Of a stretch of 10,987 nucleotides of DNA, positions 5,252 to 10,987 are shown one piece after another. The notes beneath the pieces are model-generated. The model was given only the letters and a program-made list of their open reading frames with translations. It did no database searches and was not told the DNA's origin. Numbering within the stretch: position 1 is the first letter of the stretch; every line of letters begins with the position of its first letter. The position numbers and the translations under genes were made by a program. This DNA is from an uncultured Eubacterium sp. (lineage in GTDB: Bacteria > Bacillota > Clostridia > Peptostreptococcales > Anaerovoracaceae): positions 1 through 10,987 of the forward strand of contig CABUXV010000043.1 in NCBI GenBank assembly GCA_902495595.1. Direction: 5' to 3'.

Positions 5252-6553
5252 ATGTTTGTAGACAGAGCCAAAATTTTTATAAAATCCGGAAAAGGCGGAA
5301 ACGGTGCGGTTTCATTTAGGCGGGAACCTTTTGTTCCGGAAGGCGGACCTGACGGAGGTGATGGCGGAAAAGGCGGAGACGTTGTATTTCAGGCGGACGA
5401 AAACCTCAGAACCCTTATGGACTTCAGATATAAAAAGAAATATGAAGCTGAAGACGGTCAGGACGGCATGAAGAAAAAACGTTACGGCAAAAACGGAGAA
5501 GACCTGATAATAAAAGTCCCTGTTGGTACTGTAATATTAGATGAGGAGTCAGGTTTGGTTATGAAGGATTTGACTGAACATGGACAGGCATTTGTTGCCG
5601 CAAAAGGCGGAAAAGGCGGAAAGGGAAATGTAAAGTATACTACATCTACGAGACAGGCGCCTAATTTTGCAGAAGCGGGAGGTTTTGCAAAAGAGAGGAC
5701 TGTTATACTTGAAATGAAGCTTATTGCAGATGTAGGACTTGTAGGATTCCCGAATGTTGGCAAATCATCATTGCTGGCAGTTGCTACAAGTGCTAAGCCT
5801 AAAATAGCCAATTATCACTTTACAACTATAGATCCTAATCTTGGTGTAGTTAAGATATTTGATACAAGCTTTGTTATGGCTGATATAGCAGGAATAATAG
5901 AAGGCGCCCATGAGGGAGCAGGTCTCGGGCATAAGTTTTTAAAGCATATAGAGCGAACCAAAGTATTGATACATGTAGTAGATGTATCCGGAAGTGAAGG
6001 CCGTGACCCTATTGAAGATTTTAATAAAATAAATGAGGAGCTGGAACAGTACAGCGCTAAACTTTTGAAAAAACCTCAAATTGTTGCGGCAAATAAAATA
6101 GATCTGATTGGAGAAGATGACCCTAAATATATTGAATTCAAAGAATTCGTTGAAGGGAAAGGGTATAAAGTTTTTCCTATGTCAGCGCCTATTAATACAG
6201 GGGTACGTGAAATTCTTGCCGAAGCGGCAGATGAACTGCAGCAGCTCATGCTTAACCCGGCAGATGATGAAGATGATTATGAATTTTTCGATTTTGAAAA
6301 AGATGATTATGATCCTGATTACAGGAAAGTCTTTGTTGAATTTGACGGCAATGATTATGTTCTCAAGGGAAAACAATTATACAAAATATTTAATTCAACT
6401 AATTTTAATGATTCAGGTTCTCTCAGGTATCTGTATAAATATATTGAAGACAGCGGAGCCATTGAAGAAATGAAAACATTGGGCATAGAAGACGGAGATG
6501 TAATAAAAATACAGGATTTTGAGTTTGAATATTTTGATGAAGATTACTATTGA
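5252..6553 (+). CDS. obgE: Obg family GTPase (ribosome assembly)
   Basis: A 433-residue Obg/CgtA with three domains: the glycine-rich Obg fold (1 to about 158, repeated GGDGG/GKGG motifs), the G domain (G1 GFPNVGKSS at 165-173, G3 DIAGIIEGA at 211-219, G4 NKID at 281-284, G5 SAP near 312), and the C-terminal OCT domain found in Gram-positive Obg proteins (about 355-433). A very acidic linker (338-357, many Asp, Glu, Tyr and Phe) joins the G domain to OCT. Obg binds late 50S particles and links ribosome maturation to ppGpp signalling and, in Bacillus, to sporulation and stress. The start has GAGGAGG four bases upstream. It follows rpmA across a terminator; spo0B, which sits between rpmA and obg in Bacillus, is absent. 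Confidence 0.98.
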   Translation: MFVDRAKIFIKSGKGGNGAVSFRREPFVPEGGPDGGDGGKGGDVVFQADENLRTLMDFRYKKKYEAEDGQDGMKKKRYGKNGEDLIIKVPVGTVILDEESGLVMKDLTEHGQAFVAAKGGKGGKGNVKYTTSTRQAPNFAEAGGFAKERTVILEMKLIADVGLVGFPNVGKSSLLAVATSAKPKIANYHFTTIDPNLGVVKIFDTSFVMADIAGIIEGAHEGAGLGHKFLKHIERTKVLIHVVDVSGSEGRDPIEDFNKINEELEQYSAKLLKKPQIVAANKIDLIGEDDPKYIEFKEFVEGKGYKVFPMSAPINTGVREILAEAADELQQLMLNPADDEDDYEFFDFEKDDYDPDYRKVFVEFDGNDYVLKGKQLYKIFNSTNFNDSGSLRYLYKYIEDSGAIEEMKTLGIEDGDVIKIQDFEFEYFDEDYY

Positions 6554-6561
6554 TTTTATCT

Positions 6562-6595
6562 GGAGCGGTTATTATCCGCTCCTTTATTTTTTTAC
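6562..6595 (+). terminator. Rho-independent terminator after obgE
   Basis: GGAGCGG (6562-6568) pairs perfectly with CCGCTCC (6576-6582) around the loop TTATTAT, followed by TTTATTTTTTTAC. It lies eight bases after the obgE stop and isolates obgE from the next gene. In the remaining gap to 6658 a TATAAA (6634-6639) could be a -10 element, but no -35 fits at the right distance. Confidence 0.9.
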
Positions 6596-6658
6596 GGTTA
6601 AATAATTTCGTGATTTTTTTATCTTCTGTGAAATATAAATAGTATAGGAGGTAAAAAT

Positions 6659-7165
6659 ATGAGAAAGAGATTAATTAAGCAGGCTGGATTTTGTTTACTT
6701 ATTGCGTTAGCCCTGTTTGTTTCAAAAAATTCCAATATTGATATACTGGAAAAAGGCGCGGACACGGTTATCAGTCAGATGGAAGTAAATTATACCAAAG
6801 ATGACGCGGTTAATACTTTGAAAAAGGGAGCTGTAGCAGTATCTGCAGTGCCTGATAAATTTGAATCAGCAGTAAGTACAGTGACGGGAAAACCTATGTA
6901 TGGTGAACCGATAGATGATTCGTACAGCGGCAGCAGGGCTTCTGTATTCGCTGTAGAAAACGGAGAAATTACAGCTGTCGGCGAAAATGAAACAATAGGA
7001 AAATATATAAGGATAACCCATGGAAAAGACGGGGAAAGTCTTTACGGAAATCTGGACAAAACTTTTGTTGAGGTTCCTGAGAAAGTAAAGCGGGGTCAGA
7101 TAATAGGTACGTATAAAAAATCCGAAGATAAAGAATTCTATTATTCTTTTAAAGAATTTAATTAG
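6659..7165 (+). CDS. Membrane-anchored degenerate LytM/M23-like protein
   Basis: The 168-residue product has an N-terminal basic segment (MRKR) and one hydrophobic helix (about 8-22) without a clear cleavage site, so it is probably a bitopic protein with its bulk outside the cytoplasm. Residues about 90-168 follow the layout of a LytM/peptidase M23 domain: FAVENGEITAVGEN, then GKYIRITHGKDGESLYGNL (H121 to L132), then the KVKRGQIIG strand. The catalytic residues are missing: the His of the usual YAHL is Asn131 in YGNL, and the HLHFE motif is replaced by YYSFKEF (161-167). This pattern is typical of non-enzymatic scaffold LytM proteins such as SpoIVFA or SpoIIQ. In Bacillus spoIVFA lies close to rplU-rpmA-obg, so this may be a diverged SpoIVFA-like protein, but similarity alone does not settle it. 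AGGAGGT (6646-6652) supports the start. Confidence 0.75.
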   Translation: MRKRLIKQAGFCLLIALALFVSKNSNIDILEKGADTVISQMEVNYTKDDAVNTLKKGAVAVSAVPDKFESAVSTVTGKPMYGEPIDDSYSGSRASVFAVENGEITAVGENETIGKYIRITHGKDGESLYGNLDKTFVEVPEKVKRGQIIGTYKKSEDKEFYYSFKEFN

Positions 7166-7170
7166 ATTTG

Positions 7171-7179
7171 TGTTATAAT
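7171..7179 (+). promoter_or_regulatory. Extended -10 promoter, upstream copy
   Basis: TG-T-TATAAT is a perfect extended -10 element (TG at 7171-7172, TATAAT at 7174-7179). No recognisable -35 lies 16-18 bases upstream, which is tolerated by extended -10 promoters. Predicted start at about 7186, giving a leader of about 108 bases before the HD gene. Confidence 0.55.
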
Positions 7180-7221
7180 GATTGCTGAAATTAATAGCGG
7201 CGTTGCCGAGGGGAAGCAATC
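7180..7221 (+). ncRNA. Possible structured leader hairpin before the HD-domain gene
   Basis: GATTGCT (7180-7186) pairs with AGCAATC (7215-7221), and within the loop CGGC (7198-7201) pairs with GCCG (7205-7208) around GTT. The same AGCAATC can instead pair with the second GATTGCT (7262-7268) downstream, about 12 bases before the AAGGA ribosome-binding site of the HD gene. A transcript from the upstream promoter starting near 7186 would lack part of the left arm, so it would favour the downstream pairing. No known riboswitch family is recognised. Confidence 0.35.
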
Positions 7222-7252
7222 ACTGAAACATGTCCGGAACCAGCGATTTTCA

Positions 7253-7261
7253 TGTTATAAT
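7253..7261 (+). promoter_or_regulatory. Extended -10 promoter of the HD/radical SAM operon
   Basis: The downstream copy of TG-T-TATAAT (TG at 7253-7254, TATAAT at 7256-7261), again without a clear -35. It would start transcription near 7268 and give a short leader of about 26 bases with AAGGA at 7281-7285 before the ATG. This is the best candidate promoter for the operon at 7294-10987. Confidence 0.6.
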
Positions 7262-7293
7262 GATTGCTGAAGTAACAGAAAAGGAACGATTAG

Positions 7294-7839
7294 ATGAAAC
7301 ACCCAAGCAGGCAGGAATGTCTTAAGATTTTAAATGAATACGGTACTCCATTGCATGTAAAGAAACATTGTATAGCTGTGGCAGATACTGCATACCGCAT
7401 TGCGCGCGAGCTCAACAAACACGGATATAATTTTGATTTGCAGCTTATTTTAGGTGCGGGACTTCTTCACGATATAGCGAGAACAGAGGACAAGCACTGG
7501 GAGATAGGAGCGGATATAGCTGAAAATTTAGGATATAGGCAGGAAGCTGAAATAATAAGAGTTCACATGAGATATACTCCCTTTGCACCGATAGGTGAAG
7601 CTACAGAGACTGATATGATTTGCCTTGCAGACAAACTCGTAAAGGAAGATAAATATGTAGGAATTGATGAACGAATAGATTATATAATTAAAAAAGCCGA
7701 AAGAGAGGGACATCCGGAAGCTAGGGAGGCTCTTACAGAGAAGAAAGAGGAGACAAAGGCTTTTATAAAAGATATAGAAGATATTATAGGAATTTCAATA
7801 GATAGACTTATGGGAAAAGCGAAAGATGAAAATAGATAA
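7294..7839 (+). CDS. HD-domain (HDIG) phosphohydrolase
   Basis: A 181-residue cytoplasmic protein consisting mainly of an HD domain. The metal-binding residues expected of the superfamily are present: H25, the H59-D60 doublet in GLLHDIAR, H91 in RVHM, and D113 in CLADKL; H68 may contribute. HD domains hydrolyse phosphoester bonds in nucleotides or related substrates. The sequence is unlike YqeK (the Ap4A hydrolase) outside the core motif, so I give no symbol or substrate. The C-terminal 40 residues are charged helix. The start has AAGGA eight bases upstream. The end overlaps the radical SAM gene by 14 bases, which implies coupling and a possible shared pathway. Confidence 0.85.
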   Translation: MKHPSRQECLKILNEYGTPLHVKKHCIAVADTAYRIARELNKHGYNFDLQLILGAGLLHDIARTEDKHWEIGADIAENLGYRQEAEIIRVHMRYTPFAPIGEATETDMICLADKLVKEDKYVGIDERIDYIIKKAEREGHPEAREALTEKKEETKAFIKDIEDIIGISIDRLMGKAKDENR

Positions 7840-9676
7840 AAAATTAGAAAAGATATTGAAAAAGGTCGAAAAACCTGCAAGATATATAGGAGGAGAGGTC
7901 AACAGCGTAAAGAAGAATCCTGACAATATCGCGGTCAGATTTGGATTTGCTTTTCCGGATACATATGAGATAGGGATGTCATATATGGGGATGCAGATAC
8001 TTTATAATATACTTAATAAAAACGATGATGTATATTGTGAGAGGGTATTTGCCCCTGCTATTGATATGGAAAAGTTAATGAGAGAAGAGGGCATGAAGCT
8101 CTTTACCCTGGAAACTTTTACTCCTGTGGATGAACTGGATATTTTAGGTTTCACTTTGCAGTACGAGCTTTCTTATACAAATGTACTCAATATTTTGGAT
8201 TTGGGAAAAATTCCCCTGAAAAGCAGCGACAGGGGAGATGAATATCCCGTGATTGTGGCAGGAGGGCCTTGCGCTTTCAATCCTGAACCTTTGGCGGATT
8301 TTATAGACCTTTTTATGATAGGGGATGGGGAAGACCTCATTGAAGATATATGTATGATAAAAAAGAACACTGCCAGTAAAGAAGAATTTCTTAAAAGAGC
8401 ATGCAAACTTGACGGTGTGTATGTACCTGCATTTTATCAGCCTGTATACAAAGATGACGGGACTGTTTTGCGAATAGATAAGCTTTATGAAGGGGCTCCT
8501 GATAGAGTAAGGAGGGCTATTGTAAAAGACCTTGATAAAGCCGAGTTTCCGGTTAATAACATAGTTCCGTTTATTGACACAGTTCATGACAGAGCTGTTG
8601 TTGAGACTTTCAGAGGCTGTACAAGAGGATGCCGATTCTGTCAGGCCGGCATGATATACAGACCTGTCAGAGAAAGAAAAAAAGATACGATAGAAGATAT
8701 AGTAAAAAAACAGTTGGCAAATACAGGGCATGAGGAGCTTTCTTTGCTGTCCCTTTCTACCAGCGATTATTCCGAATTTGAAAATTTGGCTGTAGAACTT
8801 ATGGATATGTGCAAAGCTGATAATGTTTCTTTATCATTGCCGTCTCTTAGATTGGACTCTTTTTCTTTTAAGGTGCTGCAGGAGATTCAGGGCTACAGAA
8901 AATCAGGTCTTACATTTGCGCCTGAAGCGGGAAGTCAGAGATTAAGGGATATTATTAATAAGAATATTACAGAGGAAAATATATATAGCTCTGTAAAGCA
9001 GGCAATAGAATTGGGATGGGAGCATATAAAGTTTTACTTTATGGCAGGACTTCCCGGTGAAACCTATGAGGACCTTGACGGAATCGGAAAAATTGCTTCA
9101 GATATAATGGATTTGAATTTTAAAATAAAGGGACGTAAAGGCGGCAGATTCAGAGTAACTGTAAGTGTATCGAATTTTGTTCCCAAGGCGCATACTCCAT
9201 TTCAATGGGCAGCTCAGAACAGACCTGAGGAATTTGTTGAAAAGCATAGTTACCTTACGAAAAGGCTTCACATAAAAGGAGTTACTTTTAATTATCATGA
9301 GACCGGAACCAGTAATTTGGAGGCTGTCTTTGCAAGAGGAGACAGGAAAACGGGAAAAGTTTTGGAGAGAGCTTTCAAGCTGGGATGCAAATTCGATGGA
9401 TGGACGGAGCATTTTAAGGCGGAATTATGGGAGCAGGCTTTTAAAGATACAGGCATAAGTGTTGATTTTTACGCATACAGGGAAAGAAGCTATGATGAAG
9501 TCTTGCCGTGGGATATAGTAGACCCATTGATAAGTAAAGAATTTTTCATAAGGGAAAATGAGAAAGCTAAAGAAGCTTCTGTGACACCTGACTGCCGTCA
9601 GGGCTGTGCCGGATGTGGAATCAATAAATATACCGAATGTTTCAAAGGTGTTAAAAGGGAGGCTTTAAATGTTTAA
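7826..9676 (+). CDS. TIGR03960-type radical SAM protein
   Basis: A 616-residue protein of the uncharacterised radical SAM family that is found fused or next to a DUF2344 partner. The N-terminal 200 residues resemble a cobalamin-binding-like domain, with GGPCAFNPEPLADF beginning at 146 and GDGED at 166-170. The radical SAM cluster motif CTRGCRFC is at 265-272 (C265, C269, C272) and binds the [4Fe-4S] cluster that cleaves S-adenosylmethionine. Later family landmarks are FAPEAGSQRLRD and FYFMAGLPGET. The C-terminus has a second set of cysteines, C590, C594, C597 and C605, the first three again spaced CxxxCxxC, which could hold an auxiliary cluster. The ATG lies inside the upstream gene and has only a weak ribosome-binding site, so translation is probably coupled. 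The substrate is unknown. Confidence 0.93.
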   Translation: MKIDKKLEKILKKVEKPARYIGGEVNSVKKNPDNIAVRFGFAFPDTYEIGMSYMGMQILYNILNKNDDVYCERVFAPAIDMEKLMREEGMKLFTLETFTPVDELDILGFTLQYELSYTNVLNILDLGKIPLKSSDRGDEYPVIVAGGPCAFNPEPLADFIDLFMIGDGEDLIEDICMIKKNTASKEEFLKRACKLDGVYVPAFYQPVYKDDGTVLRIDKLYEGAPDRVRRAIVKDLDKAEFPVNNIVPFIDTVHDRAVVETFRGCTRGCRFCQAGMIYRPVRERKKDTIEDIVKKQLANTGHEELSLLSLSTSDYSEFENLAVELMDMCKADNVSLSLPSLRLDSFSFKVLQEIQGYRKSGLTFAPEAGSQRLRDIINKNITEENIYSSVKQAIELGWEHIKFYFMAGLPGETYEDLDGIGKIASDIMDLNFKIKGRKGGRFRVTVSVSNFVPKAHTPFQWAAQNRPEEFVEKHSYLTKRLHIKGVTFNYHETGTSNLEAVFARGDRKTGKVLERAFKLGCKFDGWTEHFKAELWEQAFKDTGISVDFYAYRERSYDEVLPWDIVDPLISKEFFIRENEKAKEASVTPDCRQGCAGCGINKYTECFKGVKREALNV

Positions 9677-10373
9677 ATACGTCATGGAGTTTTCGAAGAC
9701 CGGAACTATATGCTATACATCCCATTTAGATATAATGCGAATGTTTAAAAGAGCTTTTAAAAAGGCAGGTATCAAGCTGACCTATTCGCAAGGCTTCAAT
9801 CCACATCCAAAGATGGGATTTGCGCAGCCTCTTTCTCTTGGATATGAGGGATTAAGAGAATATATGGAATTTGAAACCGTTGAAGAATATGCTCCAAAGT
9901 TTTTGTATAAAAATATGTCTGCTTTAATGCCTGAGGGGATTTTGATAAAGAGCTGCACATATCTTAACGGGCTTAAAAAGACTTTGGCGGCAGAAACTTT
10001 GGCGGCAGACTATAGCATAGATATACCTTTAAAGAAATCTCTTTTTATGGATTCGGAGGAAATGAAAAGACGTTATATGAGTCAGGAATTTATAACGGCT
10101 TTAAAAAAGCAGAAGAAAAAGAAAGACCTTGTTCAGGTAGACATTAAACCGATGATAAGAGATATTTCGTTTTCAGTGGCAGATAAAGAATATGACGGGG
10201 AAATTTGTGGAGTTTTAAATATCAGTACAGTTTTGGATTCAGGCAGCGTTTCAAATCTGAGCCCTGAGCTGGTCATAACTTCTGTACTGCATTTTTTTGA
10301 AATAGATACGGACAGAAGTGAAATAGATGTGACAAGAAAATGTATTTTATTCAGTGATAAAGTAAATATATAA
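9669..10373 (+). CDS. DUF2344 / TIGR03936 radical SAM-linked protein
   Basis: A 234-residue protein of the family that always accompanies the preceding radical SAM protein, sometimes as a fusion. Diagnostic segments are Y16-T-S-H-L-D21 and S40QGFNPHPK48, followed by FAQPLSLGYEG. The gene overlaps the radical SAM gene by 8 bases (ATGTTTAA) and has GGGAGG shortly upstream, which supports a stoichiometric complex. Function is unknown; in many clostridia and actinobacteria the pair lies beside rng or rne (RNase G/E) and rplU, hinting at an RNA- or ribosome-related role. Here rng is not next to it. Length is normal for the stand-alone form. Confidence 0.92.
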   Translation: MFKYVMEFSKTGTICYTSHLDIMRMFKRAFKKAGIKLTYSQGFNPHPKMGFAQPLSLGYEGLREYMEFETVEEYAPKFLYKNMSALMPEGILIKSCTYLNGLKKTLAAETLAADYSIDIPLKKSLFMDSEEMKRRYMSQEFITALKKQKKKKDLVQVDIKPMIRDISFSVADKEYDGEICGVLNISTVLDSGSVSNLSPELVITSVLHFFEIDTDRSEIDVTRKCILFSDKVNI

Positions 10374-10389
10374 AGGAGGCGATAATTTT

Positions 10390-10987
10390 ATGAAAAAGGT
10401 TATGATACTGGTAATTGACGGATGCAATCCTAAATATCTTACTGAGGAAACAGCGCCGAATATATTTGAAACGGCAGAGAAAACAGGATTTTCGAAGACG
10501 GTTCAATGTGCAATGCCATCTGTTACAAATGTAAACCACGCCTGCATTTTATCGGGAAAATGGCCTGAGGATACGAAAGTAATCGGAAATTATTTTTATA
10601 ATCCGCAGACGGAGGAAGAAGGGTTTATAGAGGAAAGAGGATATATGAAAGCGGAGACCCTTTTGCAGAGATATAAAAAATCAGGCGGAAGGACAGCGCT
10701 TTTCACGGTGAAAGGAAAGGTTTTAGGGGTTTACGGAGACGGAGCTGATATAGGGTTCAGCGTGCAGGAGCCGGATTCCAAACTGCTTTTGAGATATGGT
10801 CTTGAAAAAGCGCCTGCTATTAATAGCGTTGAAGCTACAGGATTTATAGTAAAGGCTGCTTATGAATGTATAAAAAAGGATAATCCGGATTTAATGTACT
10901 GTACAACTAATGACTTTGTATTTCATCATTATGCTCCCGGAGAGCCTGAGGCGCGGACCCAGATAGAAGACATAGATAATTATATAA
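10390..10987 (+). CDS. Alkaline phosphatase superfamily enzyme, phosphonoacetate hydrolase-like (partial)
   Basis: The gene runs off the window; 199 codons are visible. The start ATG has AAGGAGG (10373-10379) ten bases upstream and 16 bases separate it from the DUF2344 gene. The sequence reads MKKVMILVIDGCNP, with the first metal-binding Asp at D10, and AMPSVTNVNHACILSG, with the likely nucleophile T46 followed by Asn47. Near the end comes CTTNDFVFHHYAPGEPEA, where D175 and H179 form the D-x3-H metal pair of the superfamily. This combination, above all the MPS-x-TN-x-N and the D-x3-H...APG-x-PEA, is that of phosphonoacetate hydrolase and nucleotide pyrophosphatase/phosphodiesterase relatives. 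The exact substrate is open: phosphonoacetate (giving acetate and phosphate) is the best family match, but other phosphoesters are possible. Its C-terminal metal ligands are not visible. Confidence 0.85.
   Translation, partial: MKKVMILVIDGCNPKYLTEETAPNIFETAEKTGFSKTVQCAMPSVTNVNHACILSGKWPEDTKVIGNYFYNPQTEEEGFIEERGYMKAETLLQRYKKSGGRTALFTVKGKVLGVYGDGADIGFSVQEPDSKLLLRYGLEKAPAINSVEATGFIVKAAYECIKKDNPDLMYCTTNDFVFHHYAPGEPEARTQIEDIDNYI

Larger units (their letters stand above)
7171..7271 (+). repeat. 19-bp direct repeat spanning two extended -10 elements
   Basis: TGTTATAATGATTGCTGAA occurs at 7171-7189 and again, identically, at 7253-7271, an 82-bp period. Past the 19 bases the copies remain similar with one gap (TTAATAG against TAACAG). 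The second copy lies 22 bases before the HD gene, the first five bases after the stop of the LytM-like gene. This looks like a duplicated promoter region or the footprint of a small insertion; there are no terminal inverted repeats. Confidence 0.85.

Noticed and set aside
6611..6639. A promoter for the LytM-like gene using TATAAA at 6634-6639
   Set aside because: The -10 is acceptable but no -35 resembling TTGACA occurs at 16-18 bases, and no extended TG is present.
7196..7250. Possible cobalamin riboswitch or SRP RNA fragment (GGGGAAG, CACTG, GTCCGGAA)
   Set aside because: The motifs are short and in the wrong order or pairing for both families; the GTCC arm has no complementary GGAC after the GGAA.
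7191..7253. A 20-codon minus-strand frame starting MKIAGSGHVSVI, faintly like the start of a dinucleotide-binding enzyme
   Set aside because: No ribosome-binding site, stops after 20 codons, lacks the GxGxxG pattern, and lies exactly between the direct repeats; probably chance.
8144..8731. A 195-codon minus-strand open frame inside the radical SAM gene
   Set aside because: Antisense shadow of a conserved gene, overlapping the CxxxCxxC region; no family features.

Overview
The window is a low-to-moderate-GC bacterial chromosome segment, most consistent with an anaerobic member of the Clostridia (Firmicutes/Bacillota). The support is strong AGGAGG ribosome-binding sites, sigma-A-type promoters, a Firmicutes-type LexA (DinR) box in front of recA, the rimO-pgsA-cinA-recA order, the rplU-rpmA-obg block, and the radical SAM/DUF2344 pair typical of clostridia. 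It is mostly conserved housekeeping sequence. I see no transposase, phage gene, CRISPR array, tRNA or rRNA.

Layout. (1) 1-2142: the 3' end of rimO, then pgsA and cinA, tightly spaced on the + strand and closed by a hairpin terminator. (2) 2195-3483: recA as its own unit, with two candidate sigma-A promoters, a GAAC-N4-GTTC LexA operator just before the ribosome-binding site, and a terminator. (3) 3506-3974: a long imperfect hairpin, then a minus-strand gene for a small three-helix membrane protein with VanZ-like residues. (4) 3975-4363: a 389-bp divergent intergenic region holding two identically spaced TGTAAA-N8-TTTACA dyads, a good promoter, and a structured rplU leader. (5) 4364-5238: rplU and rpmA with their terminator. 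L21 carries an unusual 71-residue tail ending in a SAP/Rho-N-like helical module. The prp (ysxB) protease gene usual in Firmicutes is missing between the two genes, and L27 correspondingly has no N-terminal extension. (6) 5252-6595: obgE and its terminator. (7) 6659-7165: a membrane-anchored, catalytically dead LytM/M23-type protein. (8) 7166-7293: a 128-bp spacer with a 19-bp direct repeat, each copy containing a perfect extended -10 (TGTTATAAT), and a central segment able to pair with either flank. (9) 7294-10987: an apparent operon of an HD-domain hydrolase, a radical SAM protein (TIGR03960 type), its DUF2344 partner, and the start of an alkaline-phosphatase-superfamily enzyme resembling phosphonoacetate hydrolase. 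The first three overlap or nearly overlap, which suggests translational coupling.

How they work together: the left part covers phospholipid synthesis, NAD/nucleotide salvage and DNA repair; the middle is ribosome protein supply and ribosome assembly (L21, L27, Obg); the right part is an uncharacterised radical SAM operon. No complete new multi-gene system is evident. The most unusual signals are the paired TGTAAA/TTTACA dyads, the repeated-promoter spacer at 7171-7271, the L21 tail, and the joint absence of Prp and the L27 leader.
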